Of a stretch of DNA of 64,000 bases, positions 18,273-27,451 are shown in pieces (the first letter of the stretch is position 1; the number at the start of each line of letters is the position of its first letter). Made by a program: the position numbers and the translations under genes. The DNA is from a bacterium SCSIO 12844 (lineage in GTDB: Bacteria > Pseudomonadota > Gammaproteobacteria > Francisellales > Francisellaceae). Below the pieces are notes generated by a model, which was given only the letters and a program-made list of their open reading frames with translations, did no database searches and was not told where the DNA came from. The stretch covers positions 1,178,001-1,242,000 of the forward strand of contig CP073743.1 of the NCBI GenBank assembly GCA_024397935.1, in the 5' to 3' direction.

Positions 18273-18783
18273 AAAAGCTAAAATTAAACCAATTTGGTTC
18301 ATAGTATTAATAATTAGCTTTTTATTAAGCTGTTGGTTGATGGTAAGTATTTTAAAATTATTTAATATACAGCTAAGGTATCAAGGAACACAGAGTATGC
18401 CTGTAGGTATTTATCTTCAATACCCAGCTAAAGAATATTATATTGGTGATGATATTATTTTTTATCCCAATACTTCTGTGGAAAAGCTGATTCTAAAAAG
18501 AGGTTGGTTGTCTGAAAAAGAGCCATTATTAAAAGAAGTTGTAGCATCAAAAGGTGATTTTATTTGTGCTAAAGGCGGCTATTTATGGATTAATCAGCAG
18601 AAAATTGCACCAATTCTTAAAAAAGATAGAAAAGGTAGGGCATTACCAGAAATTACATTGTGTCGCTATTTAAATGCGAATGAATTTTGGGTTATGGGTA
18701 TTAGTAGTCCATATTCATTTGATAGTCGTTATTTTGGTATAGTGAAAAGGCAAAATATCTTAGGCAAGGTGGTTAAATTATGA
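18253..18783 (+). CDS. traF: TraF-like conjugal S26 signal peptidase
   Basis: 176 residues with one N-terminal membrane helix (about 14-34). The S26 catalytic Ser is in GTQSMPVGIY (Ser48), the general-base Lys in LLKEVVASKGD (Lys94), and the C-terminal box is SFDSRYFGIV. This is the TraF pattern (N/G-T-x-S-M-P-x-G-x-Y). In RP4, TraF cleaves and cyclises the TrbC pilin; a TrbC-like pilin is the first gene of this operon, so a similar maturation step is likely. Overlaps trbL by 20 bases and trbB by four. Confidence 0.94.
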   Translation: MKNHPVKKAKIKPIWFIVLIISFLLSCWLMVSILKLFNIQLRYQGTQSMPVGIYLQYPAKEYYIGDDIIFYPNTSVEKLILKRGWLSEKEPLLKEVVASKGDFICAKGGYLWINQQKIAPILKKDRKGRALPEITLCRYLNANEFWVMGISSPYSFDSRYFGIVKRQNILGKVVKL

Positions 18784-19733
18784 AGTCAGAAGAAATTATA
18801 TCAGATCGTAAATTTACAATGCTTAAAACGGCTTTTGGCGATGAGATTTTAGGTTATTTAAATGATGATAAAACAGTTGAGGTGATGTTAAATCCAGATG
18901 GACGTGTTCACTATGAGCGTCATGGTGAGGGCAAAGTAGCAACGGATTTATATTTATCAGCGCAGCAAAGTGCGAATATTGTTAAATTAGTTGCTTCTTA
19001 TAAAAATGGTGTGGCGGATGAGAAGAATCCTGAAGTTGCAACTGATCTACCATTTGGTGGTGCAAGATTCCAAGGTTGGCTGCCACCTGTGGTAGAGCAA
19101 GCTTGTTTTTCAATTAGAAGACGTGCCAGTGCTATTTTTACATTAGAAGACTATGTTAAACAAGGTGCGCTGACATTACAACAAAGTGAATTTTTAAAAA
19201 AAGCTGTACTAGAACGTAAAAATATTATTATTGTTGGTGGTACAGGCTCAGGTAAAACAACATTTGCAAATGCCTTATTAGATATTTTAACTGGTTCAAA
19301 TGATCGAATTTTAGTATTAGAAGATTTACCAGAATTACAAGTTAGAGTGGCTGATTTAGTTACCATGACGACTTCACAATCTGTATCAATGCATGACTTA
19401 GTTCGAGGTGCTTTAAGAATGCGACCTGATCGAATTATTATTGGTGAAGTAAGAGATGGTTCAGCGCTCGATTTATTAAAAGCTTGGAATACAGGACATC
19501 CTGGAGGCTTATGTACACTGCATGCCAATAGTGTAGAAAGTACCCCTTATCGTTTAGAAGATTTAATTCAAGAAGCAGTTGTAACAGTGCCGAGAAGTTT
19601 AATCTTACAAGCAGTTGACTTAATTGTATTTATTCAAAGAGATCGTGAGGCTGGTATACGTAAAATTACTGATGTGGTTGAATTATATGGTTATGATGGA
19701 GAAAGTTATCAGCTTAATCCTGCTTGTGATTAA
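18780..19733 (+). CDS. trbB: TrbB/VirB11 traffic ATPase
   Basis: 317 residues. Walker A is VGGTGSGKTTFANALL (about 152-167), the Asp box and Walker B region are RILVLEDLPELQ and RMRPDRIIIGEVRDG, and the His box is TGHPGGLCTLHANS. This is the TrbB branch of secretion ATPases, hexameric on the cytoplasmic face. Unusually it is the last gene of the operon; in RP4 trbB comes first. Its 3' end overlaps the convergent asparaginase gene by 20 bases, leaving no room for further operon genes. Confidence 0.96.
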   Translation: MKSEEIISDRKFTMLKTAFGDEILGYLNDDKTVEVMLNPDGRVHYERHGEGKVATDLYLSAQQSANIVKLVASYKNGVADEKNPEVATDLPFGGARFQGWLPPVVEQACFSIRRRASAIFTLEDYVKQGALTLQQSEFLKKAVLERKNIIIVGGTGSGKTTFANALLDILTGSNDRILVLEDLPELQVRVADLVTMTTSQSVSMHDLVRGALRMRPDRIIIGEVRDGSALDLLKAWNTGHPGGLCTLHANSVESTPYRLEDLIQEAVVTVPRSLILQAVDLIVFIQRDREAGIRKITDVVELYGYDGESYQLNPACD

Positions 19734-20739
19734 CTGATAGCTCACCACGTAAGCTAAGTTGCATTTTCTGTTCAATCTCATTTTGTGTTAGATTTTGACC
19801 AAATAAATAAAATAATTTAGTCAGTGCCGCTTCATCTGTCATATCGTATCCAGAAATAACGCCTGCTTTTTTTAGTCCTTGACCTGATGCGTAGTTATTC
19901 ATATTAACAGAGCCAGTTGCACATTGAGTGCAATTAACAATAACCATACCTGATTGGCGAGCTTCTTTTAAAGTACCAAGTAATTTGTCATCTAATGGTG
20001 CATTGCCACTACCATAGGTTTTTAAAATTAGGCCATCTAAGCCTGATTGATATAGATGAGATAAGATACTCGAATCAAAGCCAGGGTAGAGTGCAAGTAC
20101 AGCTACTTGAGAAATATTTAACATTTGAATTTTTAATCCACCGTTAGTTGGTTTAAAGAACCGATCGGTGTAAATTTCAATATCAACAGCTACTTTTCCT
20201 AATGCTAAGCAATTTGGTGAGTGGAATGCATCAATAGAAGAAGCGCTACGCTTTGTTGTGCGATTGCCTCTAAATAGTTGTTTATTAAAATAAATACAAA
20301 CTTCTGGAATCTTATAACTACCAGCTAAGATTAAACTTTCAAGAATATTATTAACAGCATCTGTTCTTAATTCACAAATAGGGATTTGAGCACCGGTACA
20401 AATGACTGGCTTATTTAAATTTTTAAGAATAAATGACAGTGCAGATGCAGTATAAGCTAATGTATCCGTACCATGAAGAATAACAAATCCATCATAGTCA
20501 TCATAATTATTAATAATATCTTTTGCTATAGTTAACCAATTTTCAGGAGTGACATTAGATGAATCGATTAAATTTGGGTATTCACAAATATCAAATTTAG
20601 GTAAGGATTCATGATGAAAAATTGGTAATGTATTTAAAAGCTCTGTTAAGTAACCAGGCGCTGTTTGGTAGCCAGAATCAGATGGTAGCATGCCAATTGT
20701 GCCACCGGTATAGGCAATGTAGACTTTTTTATTGTTCAT
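19714..20739 (-). CDS. ansA: L-asparaginase I (cytoplasmic type)
   Basis: 341 residues with no signal peptide. Active-site Thr elements are AYTGGTIGM near the N-terminus and ILHGTDTLAYTASALS (about 91-106). RGNRTTKRSASSIDAFHSPN and NCTQCATGSVNMNNYASG further match type I cytoplasmic asparaginases. It converts asparagine to aspartate and ammonia. Single gene, convergent with trbB (20-base overlap of the coding ends), with about 95 bases to the next minus-strand gene. Confidence 0.95.
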   Translation of the reverse strand: MNNKKVYIAYTGGTIGMLPSDSGYQTAPGYLTELLNTLPIFHHESLPKFDICEYPNLIDSSNVTPENWLTIAKDIINNYDDYDGFVILHGTDTLAYTASALSFILKNLNKPVICTGAQIPICELRTDAVNNILESLILAGSYKIPEVCIYFNKQLFRGNRTTKRSASSIDAFHSPNCLALGKVAVDIEIYTDRFFKPTNGGLKIQMLNISQVAVLALYPGFDSSILSHLYQSGLDGLILKTYGSGNAPLDDKLLGTLKEARQSGMVIVNCTQCATGSVNMNNYASGQGLKKAGVISGYDMTDEAALTKLFYLFGQNLTQNEIEQKMQLSLRGELSVNHKQD

Positions 20740-20834
20740 TGTATAAGAATAAAAATAGTTAGATGAAAGTAATTAAATTTTTTAACATGCTTTATCAGAT
20801 TTGTCAAAATAACCTAGCAGTTAATCAGTAATAG

Positions 20835-21635
20835 TTAGCTAAAGATAAAACTAATAAAGCCACCAGCTTCGAATGTATTATTATCAGGTTCTACAAATCC
20901 TTTATCAACTTCAGACTCTTTTATGTTCCAATAGCGAATATATGGTCCCACACCAATTTGAACACGTCGTGAAACTTGATAAGCAATTTCTAATTTTCCA
21001 TTAAGACCATACCCTTGGGTTTGCTTATTTGAAATGGTGCCGCCAAATGATGCAGGAAGATGACTGTATTGGTAACCAACGATTAAATAGTCATATTCAA
21101 AAACACCTCGGTATGACCATTTTCCTTGTTTAAGCTTTATATCAAGCCCAATCGGCCAATAAAAATAGTTTGATTCTCTTAGATAACCAAAATGACCAGT
21201 TGTTGTTGTATCGCCACTAGAGTCATTATTGAGATAACGATAACCAAAACCTGTGTATGGTGTAAGTGTAAAACCATTGTTAAATATAAAAGAGTAACCA
21301 ACAGATGGAGCAATATTAATCAACCAACTATTGTCATTATCTTGATCGCCACTTGAAGTTGAACTATAACTGCCAAAGTTATAGGCACTTCTTACGAATA
21401 ATCTAACTGAAAATTTATATGGTAGTGGTATTTGGGTCTCTGAGTTTAAACCAATAAGTGGACCTTTTATTTTCATAATGCCAGGTTCTTCATAACGATA
21501 GTAACCAAATTCAGGCGATATGCTAATTGAAGCTTTTCTTTTATCTTGTGGTTGATCATTAGCATAAGCAAATTGATAATTTAAAGACAATAAACTTATT
21601 ATTAAATAGGTAATTGATTTTAGTTTAAAACTCAT
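20835..21635 (-). CDS. Outer-membrane beta-barrel protein, function unknown
   Basis: 266 residues with a signal peptide (ITYLIISLLSLNYQFAYA, cleavage likely after AYA). The rest alternates polar and aromatic/hydrophobic residues in strands of 8-10 (ISISPEFGYYRY, FSVRLFVRSAYNFG, FTLTPYTGFGYRYL, RVQIGVGPYIRYWNI) and ends in AGGFISFIFS, a beta-signal-like C-terminus. This is the pattern of an 8- to 10-strand porin-like barrel. No specific family is recognised. It is divergent from skp, so a shared regulatory region of about 120 bases lies between. Confidence 0.75.
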   Translation of the reverse strand: MSFKLKSITYLIISLLSLNYQFAYANDQPQDKRKASISISPEFGYYRYEEPGIMKIKGPLIGLNSETQIPLPYKFSVRLFVRSAYNFGSYSSTSSGDQDNDNSWLINIAPSVGYSFIFNNGFTLTPYTGFGYRYLNNDSSGDTTTTGHFGYLRESNYFYWPIGLDIKLKQGKWSYRGVFEYDYLIVGYQYSHLPASFGGTISNKQTQGYGLNGKLEIAYQVSRRVQIGVGPYIRYWNIKESEVDKGFVEPDNNTFEAGGFISFIFS

Positions 21636-21758
21636 TGTTAAATCGTCTCCAAAATTTTATAAACTTTCTATTAAAAGTCAGTTTTCCCCTTGTAATATAG
21701 GGTAATCCATATTAATGTATGGCAGAGTCTATATTAATGTAACTTGGAGAGCATGAAA

Positions 21759-22286
21759 ATGAAAATAATGACAAAAATATTAACAGCTGCGCTAGTTTCA
21801 AGTGCAGTTTTAACTAGTTCAGCAATTGCTGATAGTACAATGAAAATTGGTGTTGTTGATGCAGCAAAAGTTTACCAGCAAGTGCCTCAAGGACAAGCTA
21901 CTGCAAATAAAGTACGTGATAGTTTAAAGCCAGAAGTACAAGCATTAACTAAAGAACAACAAGATTTAGCAAGCCAAGCTAAGCAATTGGAAAAAGATAA
22001 ACCAAGTTTATCAGAAGGCGATTTTAATAAAAAACAAGCCCAATTGAATGCAAAAATGCAAGCATTCCAGCAAAAGTATATGCAAATCCGCCAACAAGAT
22101 ACGCAAAAAAGCCAGCAACTAGCACAAGTTTTTGAAAAAGAGTTTTCTCAATCAGTTTCTGAGGTAGGCAAAAAAGAAGGTTATGACTTAATTGTTGTTA
22201 AACAAGCAGCACCTTTTTATAAAGATTCATTTGATGTAACAGATGCTATTGTTAAACAAATGGATGCCGATGCATCTAAATCATAA
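21759..22286 (+). CDS. skp: Skp/OmpH periplasmic chaperone
   Basis: About 175 residues. I place the start at ATG 21759, eight bases after GGAGA; an ATG at 21753 is an alternative. The signal peptide is cleaved near SAIA, then KIGVVDAAKVYQQVPQGQ begins the OmpH fold. A long Gln/Lys-rich coiled coil (about 60-130) forms the Skp tentacle, closed by EGYDLIVVKQAAPFY. Skp holds unfolded outer-membrane proteins. It precedes lpxD as in many proteobacteria, though bamA is not upstream here. Confidence 0.93.
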   Translation: MKIMTKILTAALVSSAVLTSSAIADSTMKIGVVDAAKVYQQVPQGQATANKVRDSLKPEVQALTKEQQDLASQAKQLEKDKPSLSEGDFNKKQAQLNAKMQAFQQKYMQIRQQDTQKSQQLAQVFEKEFSQSVSEVGKKEGYDLIVVKQAAPFYKDSFDVTDAIVKQMDADASKS

Positions 22287-22312
22287 TCATTGAATTAAAT
22301 GATTGTTTGATA

Positions 22313-22346
22313 TAGCTATAAAAAACATTTGCCTTTTTTATAGCTA
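22313..22346. other. Perfect 13-bp inverted repeat between skp and lpxD
   Basis: TAGCTATAAAAAA (22313-22325) pairs exactly with TTTTTTATAGCTA (22334-22346) across an 8-base loop. It sits in the 102-base skp-lpxD gap. It lacks a T-run immediately after the right arm on the plus strand, so it is not a textbook terminator, although the U-rich right arm could act in that way. It may tune readthrough from skp into the lipid A genes or protect the mRNA 3' end of skp. Confidence 0.6.
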
Positions 22347-22388
22347 AAGGATACGTAATTTAAAATATACATAAAGGATATATTATCT

Positions 22389-23429
22389 ATGGCAATTTCC
22401 TATAATTTATCTGAATTGGCAATTCAATTGGGGGGTACTTTAAGAGGTGACCCAAAAGCAACTGTTAAAGGTATTGCGACATTAAAAGGTGCTAAAAAAG
22501 GTTATTTGTCTTTTTTAGCAAACCCAAAATATATTAATGATTTGAAAAATACAGATGCAACAGCTGTTTTATTAACATCAGATGCTGCAGAGATATGTCC
22601 TGTTGATGCAATTGTACTAAAAGATCCTTATTTTGCTTTTGCTAAAGTTGCTGAATTATTTGATAAATCACCAAGGTTAAAACCCGGTATTGATTCAACA
22701 GCTAAGATTGATGAAACAGCAAAAATTGATCCTTCAGCTGCAATAGGAGCAAATGTTATTATAGGCGCCCATACAACAATTGGTTCAAACGTGCAAATTT
22801 GGGCAAATACTGTGATATCAGATCACTGTCACATTAGTGAAAATGTAATGATTCATCCTAATGTAACGATATGCCATGATGTTAAAATTGGTTCTAATTC
22901 CAGAGTCCACCCAGGTGCTGTTATTGGCAGTGATGGTTTTGGTAATGCAAAAGATGAGTCAGGGCAGTGGGTTAAAGTACCACAATTAGGTGGTGTTAGT
23001 ATTGGTGAAGATGTTGAAATTGGCTCAAACACAACAATTGATCGTGGGACAATTGATGATACAGTAATTCATGATGGTGTTAAAATTGATAATCTAGTGC
23101 AGGTAGCACATAATGTACAAATTGGTAAAAATACGGCAATGGCAGCTCAAGCTGGTGTTGCTGGAAGTACTAAAGTTGGTGCTGATTGCCTAATTGGTGG
23201 TGCTGCAGGGATTACAGGTCATATTGAAATTGTTGATCATGTTATGGTTGCAGCTAAAGCTGGTGTTAGTAAATCTTTGACAGAGCCAGGTGCCTATGCC
23301 TCAGGTACACCAGCTAAACCATATCATCAGTGGCGTAAAAATATTGCTCGTATCAATCGTTTAGATAAGGCTTATGCTAAAATAAAAGAACTTGAGAAAA
23401 AAATTGATCAGTTAGAGCAAAAAGATTGA
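22389..23429 (+). CDS. lpxD: LpxD, UDP-3-O-acyl-glucosamine N-acyltransferase
   Basis: 346 residues: an N-terminal uridine-binding domain (KGYLSFLANPKYINDL), a long left-handed helix of hexapeptide repeats (about 100-300; PSAAIGANVIIGAHTTIGSN), and a C-terminal helical extension rich in Lys/Glu. VAHNVQIGKNTAMAAQAGVAG holds the catalytic His region. It adds the N-linked acyl chain in lipid A synthesis. First gene of lpxD-fabZ-lpxA-lpxB. Confidence 0.97.
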   Translation: MAISYNLSELAIQLGGTLRGDPKATVKGIATLKGAKKGYLSFLANPKYINDLKNTDATAVLLTSDAAEICPVDAIVLKDPYFAFAKVAELFDKSPRLKPGIDSTAKIDETAKIDPSAAIGANVIIGAHTTIGSNVQIWANTVISDHCHISENVMIHPNVTICHDVKIGSNSRVHPGAVIGSDGFGNAKDESGQWVKVPQLGGVSIGEDVEIGSNTTIDRGTIDDTVIHDGVKIDNLVQVAHNVQIGKNTAMAAQAGVAGSTKVGADCLIGGAAGITGHIEIVDHVMVAAKAGVSKSLTEPGAYASGTPAKPYHQWRKNIARINRLDKAYAKIKELEKKIDQLEQKD

Positions 23430-23471
23430 TATTTACTTTAATTAAAAATTATTATCAGGAAAAATATTTAG

Positions 23472-23942
23472 ATGGAAAATCAAACAACTACTTCAAAGGA
23501 TATTTATGAAATTTTGAATTTATTACCTCATAGGTATCCTTTTTTATTAATAGATCGAGTACTTGAAGTTGATGTTGATCATGTTAAGGCAATTAAAAAT
23601 GTTACAGCTAATGAACCTCATTTTACGGGGCATTTCCCAGAAAACCCTGTAATGCCAGGTGTTTTAATTGTTGAGGCAATGGCGCAGGCGACAGCTTTGG
23701 TAGCCCATGCTAGAATAGAAGCAAATATGCTTAAAGGCGACGAAAATAAAATTTTCTTTTTAGCAGGAATTGATAAAGTGAGAATTAAGCGACCTGTTAT
23801 TCCAGGCGATCAGTTAGTTATTACAGCTGAGCTGATTAAACAAAAAAGTAGTATTTTCTTCTGTAGAGCAGAAGCAAGAGTAGACGGTCAGCTAGTTGCT
23901 TCAGCTGATTTGATGGCAGCATACCGGGATAAGGCATTGTGA
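23472..23942 (+). CDS. fabZ: FabZ, (3R)-hydroxyacyl-ACP dehydratase
   Basis: 156 residues of the hot-dog fold. LLPHRYPFLLIDRV holds the substrate-side motif with the catalytic His, and GHFPENPVMPGVLIVEAMAQA holds the catalytic Glu on the central helix. It dehydrates beta-hydroxyacyl-ACP in fatty acid synthesis and so competes with LpxA/LpxD for hydroxyacyl-ACP, which explains the conserved linkage. Its stop overlaps the lpxA GTG start by four bases. Confidence 0.97.
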   Translation: MENQTTTSKDIYEILNLLPHRYPFLLIDRVLEVDVDHVKAIKNVTANEPHFTGHFPENPVMPGVLIVEAMAQATALVAHARIEANMLKGDENKIFFLAGIDKVRIKRPVIPGDQLVITAELIKQKSSIFFCRAEARVDGQLVASADLMAAYRDKAL

Positions 23943-24718
23943 TAGACCCAAAAGCGGTAATATATGAAGGTGCAAAAATTGCATCAGATGTTGAAATTGG
24001 CCCTTTTAGTGTAATTGGACCTAATGTAACCATTGGTTCAGGCACTAAAATAGGTCCAAATGTAGTCATTCAAAATACAACAACAATTGGCAAAAACAAC
24101 CAGATTTTTCAGTTTGCATCGGTTGGTGCAAACCCAATTGATCATACCTATCAAGGTGAAGAAACACGTCTTGAGATTGGTGATGGAAATATTATTCGTG
24201 AAGGCGCTACGATACATGGTGGCACGTCAAAAGAAAATAATGTGACGGTATTAGGTAATCAAAACTTGATTATGAATTATGTTCATATTGGTCATGATTG
24301 CCGAATTGGTAATCGCGTTACTCTAGTTGGATTTTGCGGTGTAGCAGGCCATGTTAGAATACGGGATTTTGCAACAATTGGTGTTTATTGTGGTATTCAT
24401 CAGTTTGTTGAGATTGGTGAATATAGCTTTATTGCGCAAGGCTCATTAATTGGTCAGAATGTATTACCTTACTTGATGATCATACCAGGCAAGGATAAAC
24501 CATCAACACCGTTTGGCTTAAACACAGAAGGCTTAAAGCGAAATGGCTTTTCAAAAGAGACGATTGCTAAGTTGAAGAATGCCTATAAAGTTATTTATAG
24601 GCAAGGGCTTAGATTAGAAGAAGCAGCAGTAGCACTGAAAGAATTAGAAGCTGACTGTCCTGAAATTAGAATTATGCGTGAAATGCTTGAAGATACTGAT
24701 CGAGGTATTGTTCGTTAA
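23939..24718 (+). CDS. lpxA: LpxA, UDP-GlcNAc O-acyltransferase
   Basis: 259 residues from a GTG start that overlaps the fabZ stop (GTGA). MIDPKAVIYEGAKIASDVEIG matches the canonical LpxA start at the right length, which supports GTG. Hexapeptide repeats run to about residue 190. Catalytic His lies in VHIGHDCRIGN, and GLNTEGLKRNGFSKETI is the conserved start of the C-terminal helical domain. It performs the first step of lipid A synthesis. The stop overlaps the lpxB ATG (TAATG). Confidence 0.97.
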   Translation: MIDPKAVIYEGAKIASDVEIGPFSVIGPNVTIGSGTKIGPNVVIQNTTTIGKNNQIFQFASVGANPIDHTYQGEETRLEIGDGNIIREGATIHGGTSKENNVTVLGNQNLIMNYVHIGHDCRIGNRVTLVGFCGVAGHVRIRDFATIGVYCGIHQFVEIGEYSFIAQGSLIGQNVLPYLMIIPGKDKPSTPFGLNTEGLKRNGFSKETIAKLKNAYKVIYRQGLRLEEAAVALKELEADCPEIRIMREMLEDTDRGIVR

Positions 24719-25851
24719 TGCGTATTGTTTTGGTAGCTGGTGAATTATCAGGTGACCAGTTAGGTCAAAGTTTAGTTACTAAATTAAAAGATGTATACCC
24801 TGATGCTATTATTGAAGGCATTGGTGGCCCAGGCATGATTAAAGCCGGATTAACTAGTCTTTATCCGATTGAATATCTATCTGTCATGGGTTTTGTCGAA
24901 GTTATCAAACAATTAAATAAAATCCTTAAAGCACGCTTTGGTATGTTGCGTTATTTTAAAAAAAATCCACCTGATATTTATATAGGCATTGATGCGCCTG
25001 ATTTTAATTTGCCGATTGAAAGAAAATTAAGAAAGCGTGGCGTTAAAACAATACATTATGTTAGTCCATCTGTTTGGGCTTGGCGTGAAGGTCGTGTTAA
25101 AGGAATAAAAAAGGCAACAGACTCTATATTAGCTATTTTGCCATTTGAAGTTGATTTTTATCATAAATATGATCATCGAGTGATTTTTGTTGGTCATCCA
25201 TTAGCAAATGAGATTTCTTTAACTGCTGAGAATACAGATGATATTAGAACGAAGTTGCAACTTGAGTTAAATGAGTTAACGATAGCGATTCTACCAGGTA
25301 GCCGTCACCAAGAAGTTGCATTTTTACTACCGGTATTTATGGAAGTTGCAAGAAGAGTAAAGAAAAAATATCCACATTGTCAGTTTGTAATACCCTTAGC
25401 TAAACAATCTTTACGAATACATTTTGAACATTATGAGGCTGAATTTGATAAGCTTAGTATTCATTTAGTTGAAGGTAAATCACATCAAGTATTAAAAGCA
25501 TCTGATGTTGTTTTATTGACATCGGGTACGGCTGCATTAGAAGCAATGTTATATAAAAAACCAATGGTAATGGCTTATAAATTATCACCAATTACATTTT
25601 TATTTGCGCGTATGCTAGTTAAAATTCGTATGTTTTCCTTACCAAATATATTAGCTGGTGAAATGATTATTCCTGAGTTAATTCAAAGTGATGCAACAGC
25701 GCCTAAATTAGCAGATGAGATGATACAGTTAATTGAAGATAAGTCTTACCAGAGAAAGCTAATTCAAATATTTACTGAATTACATAAACAATTAAAACAA
25801 GATTCTGATATGCTTGCTTTAGAAGAAGTGAAGTATTTATTAAATAAGTAA
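24718..25851 (+). CDS. lpxB: LpxB, lipid A disaccharide synthase
   Basis: 377 residues, GT-B family 19. Recognisable blocks are VAGELSGDQLGQSLV, GIGGPGMIKAG, YLSVMGFVEV, YIGIDAPDFNL, HYVSPSVWAWREGR and LPGSRHQEV, then LLTSGTAALEAMLYKKPMV. It condenses UDP-diacylglucosamine with lipid X to form the lipid A disaccharide. Translationally coupled to lpxA by overlapping stop and start codons. The downstream gene is convergent with only eight bases between coding ends. Confidence 0.97.
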   Translation: MRIVLVAGELSGDQLGQSLVTKLKDVYPDAIIEGIGGPGMIKAGLTSLYPIEYLSVMGFVEVIKQLNKILKARFGMLRYFKKNPPDIYIGIDAPDFNLPIERKLRKRGVKTIHYVSPSVWAWREGRVKGIKKATDSILAILPFEVDFYHKYDHRVIFVGHPLANEISLTAENTDDIRTKLQLELNELTIAILPGSRHQEVAFLLPVFMEVARRVKKKYPHCQFVIPLAKQSLRIHFEHYEAEFDKLSIHLVEGKSHQVLKASDVVLLTSGTAALEAMLYKKPMVMAYKLSPITFLFARMLVKIRMFSLPNILAGEMIIPELIQSDATAPKLADEMIQLIEDKSYQRKLIQIFTELHKQLKQDSDMLALEEVKYLLNK

Positions 25852-25859
25852 TGATATTT

Positions 25860-27332
25860 TTAACGATAACTGATGCTACGATTTAGTATAATGCCAATAA
25901 TAGTTAATAAAACTAATGAACCAACACCAAAACCTAAAACATAAATAACAGGATAACCACCATAAGTTGTTTCTAAATCAAAGATAACTTGCCTTAACAG
26001 TAACGTTGCTAAAATAGCTGGAATAATTAATCGTATTAGAAAGTTAAACAAGCCAGTTAAATTTAAATTAGATTGTTTTTTAAGATTATAGCGAAGGCGT
26101 TCAGCATCATAACACCAGCCAATTGCCATTGCTTGTAGTAAAGAGATAATTAAGACGCCATAACCACCGATAAAGTGATCGACAATATCTAATATATAAA
26201 GTCCATTATTACCGCTATAGATAAGGCTTACGATAAATGTTAAAATGATTGTAATTAAAAGTATGCTCTGGCGCTTGATTTTTTGAGTGCCATCCATTGT
26301 TGCAGCTAAAATAGCTTCAAATAATGAAACAATCGATGTAAATGCAAGTGCAAAAAGAGCTAAATAAAAAATAGTTGAGAAAAAGCCTTGTCCAAAAGGT
26401 AGTAGGGCCAGTGCTTTAGGGAATACAATAAATGCAAGTCCAATACCGCCTTCAACCACTTGATCAATTGGTGTATGTGTGACAGTAGAGTAATAACCTA
26501 AGACAGAATAAATAATGATACCACTAAAAAATGCAATTAACGTATCTCCAATAATCACGGCAGTTGCCATTTTTTTGACATTTACTTCCTTTTTTAAAAT
26601 AGCACCGTAGGCAAACATAACCCCAAAGCCTAATGATAGTGTAAATAAAACTTGGCTTGCAGCATCAAACCATAAATCTAATGAATAAAGTGATGCCCAG
26701 TGGGGTTGTAGAAACAATTTTAAACCACTCCAAGCGCCGTTTAATAGTAGAGAATTAATCAATAGAACAATTAACAATATAAATGGAATAGGTGTGATCC
26801 ACTTAGCAACTCGTGCAATACCTGAGGTGCCTTTATATACTGCAATGTAAATTAAAATTAAGGTAGCTATAACACCAAGTGAAATAGTGACATTTAAATG
26901 AGTAACTTGTGAAATGTGGCTTGTTAGGCTTAAAAAATCATTATAGAAATAATCTTGGGCATTAAGTTTCCAAGGAATCGATGGTGATTGGATAGCATAA
27001 TTAATTACCCAGCTTGTAATGACTAAATAGTAAGTTAAAACACCAAAAGATATCAGTACTGCTAGCCAACCAATAATTTTAAATTTAGAAGTATTGCCAA
27101 TCGAGCCTAGCGCTTTAGGTGCGCCAAAGCGAGTGATTTGTCCTAAACCAATTTCCATAATTAAAAGTGGTAAACCTAAAACTAAAAGACAAATGAAGTA
27201 TGCAATAAAAAAAGCGCCACCGCCATGCTCATAAGCTAAATATGGAAAACGCCAAACATTACCTAGGCCCGCTGCGGAGCCAACTGCTGCAAGAACGAAA
27301 ATCCAGCCCGATTTAAAATTATCTCGCGTCAT
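25860..27332 (-). CDS. Sodium-dependent transporter of the NSS/SNF family
   Basis: 490 residues with about 11-12 hydrophobic segments. The N-terminal signature WIFVLAAVGSAAGLGNVWRF followed by PYLAYEHGGGAFFIAYF is diagnostic of the neurotransmitter:sodium symporter family (LeuT fold). Substrates are usually amino acids or related amines; the specific one is not readable here. It is a single gene between convergent lpxB and the sugar porter. Confidence 0.93.
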   Translation of the reverse strand: MTRDNFKSGWIFVLAAVGSAAGLGNVWRFPYLAYEHGGGAFFIAYFICLLVLGLPLLIMEIGLGQITRFGAPKALGSIGNTSKFKIIGWLAVLISFGVLTYYLVITSWVINYAIQSPSIPWKLNAQDYFYNDFLSLTSHISQVTHLNVTISLGVIATLILIYIAVYKGTSGIARVAKWITPIPFILLIVLLINSLLLNGAWSGLKLFLQPHWASLYSLDLWFDAASQVLFTLSLGFGVMFAYGAILKKEVNVKKMATAVIIGDTLIAFFSGIIIYSVLGYYSTVTHTPIDQVVEGGIGLAFIVFPKALALLPFGQGFFSTIFYLALFALAFTSIVSLFEAILAATMDGTQKIKRQSILLITIILTFIVSLIYSGNNGLYILDIVDHFIGGYGVLIISLLQAMAIGWCYDAERLRYNLKKQSNLNLTGLFNFLIRLIIPAILATLLLRQVIFDLETTYGGYPVIYVLGFGVGSLVLLTIIGIILNRSISYR

Positions 27333-27451
27333 TAAAAATCATCCAATTAAAATTAATTTACAGAGGGAATATACCATAAATCAATTAAAAGACTAAGTGT
27401 AGACTTCAGTTTTATCTTGGCTAATTGTATTTTATAAAGTATTTTTGATTG

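Noticed and set aside
10007-19733. Conjugative plasmid or ICE insertion
   Set aside because: No relaxase, coupling protein, integrase or att repeats flank the operon; both sides are ordinary chromosomal genes with overlapping ends.
22313-22346. Rho-independent terminator of skp
   Set aside because: The stem is AT-only at one end and is followed by AAAGG rather than a T tract; kept only as a structural element.
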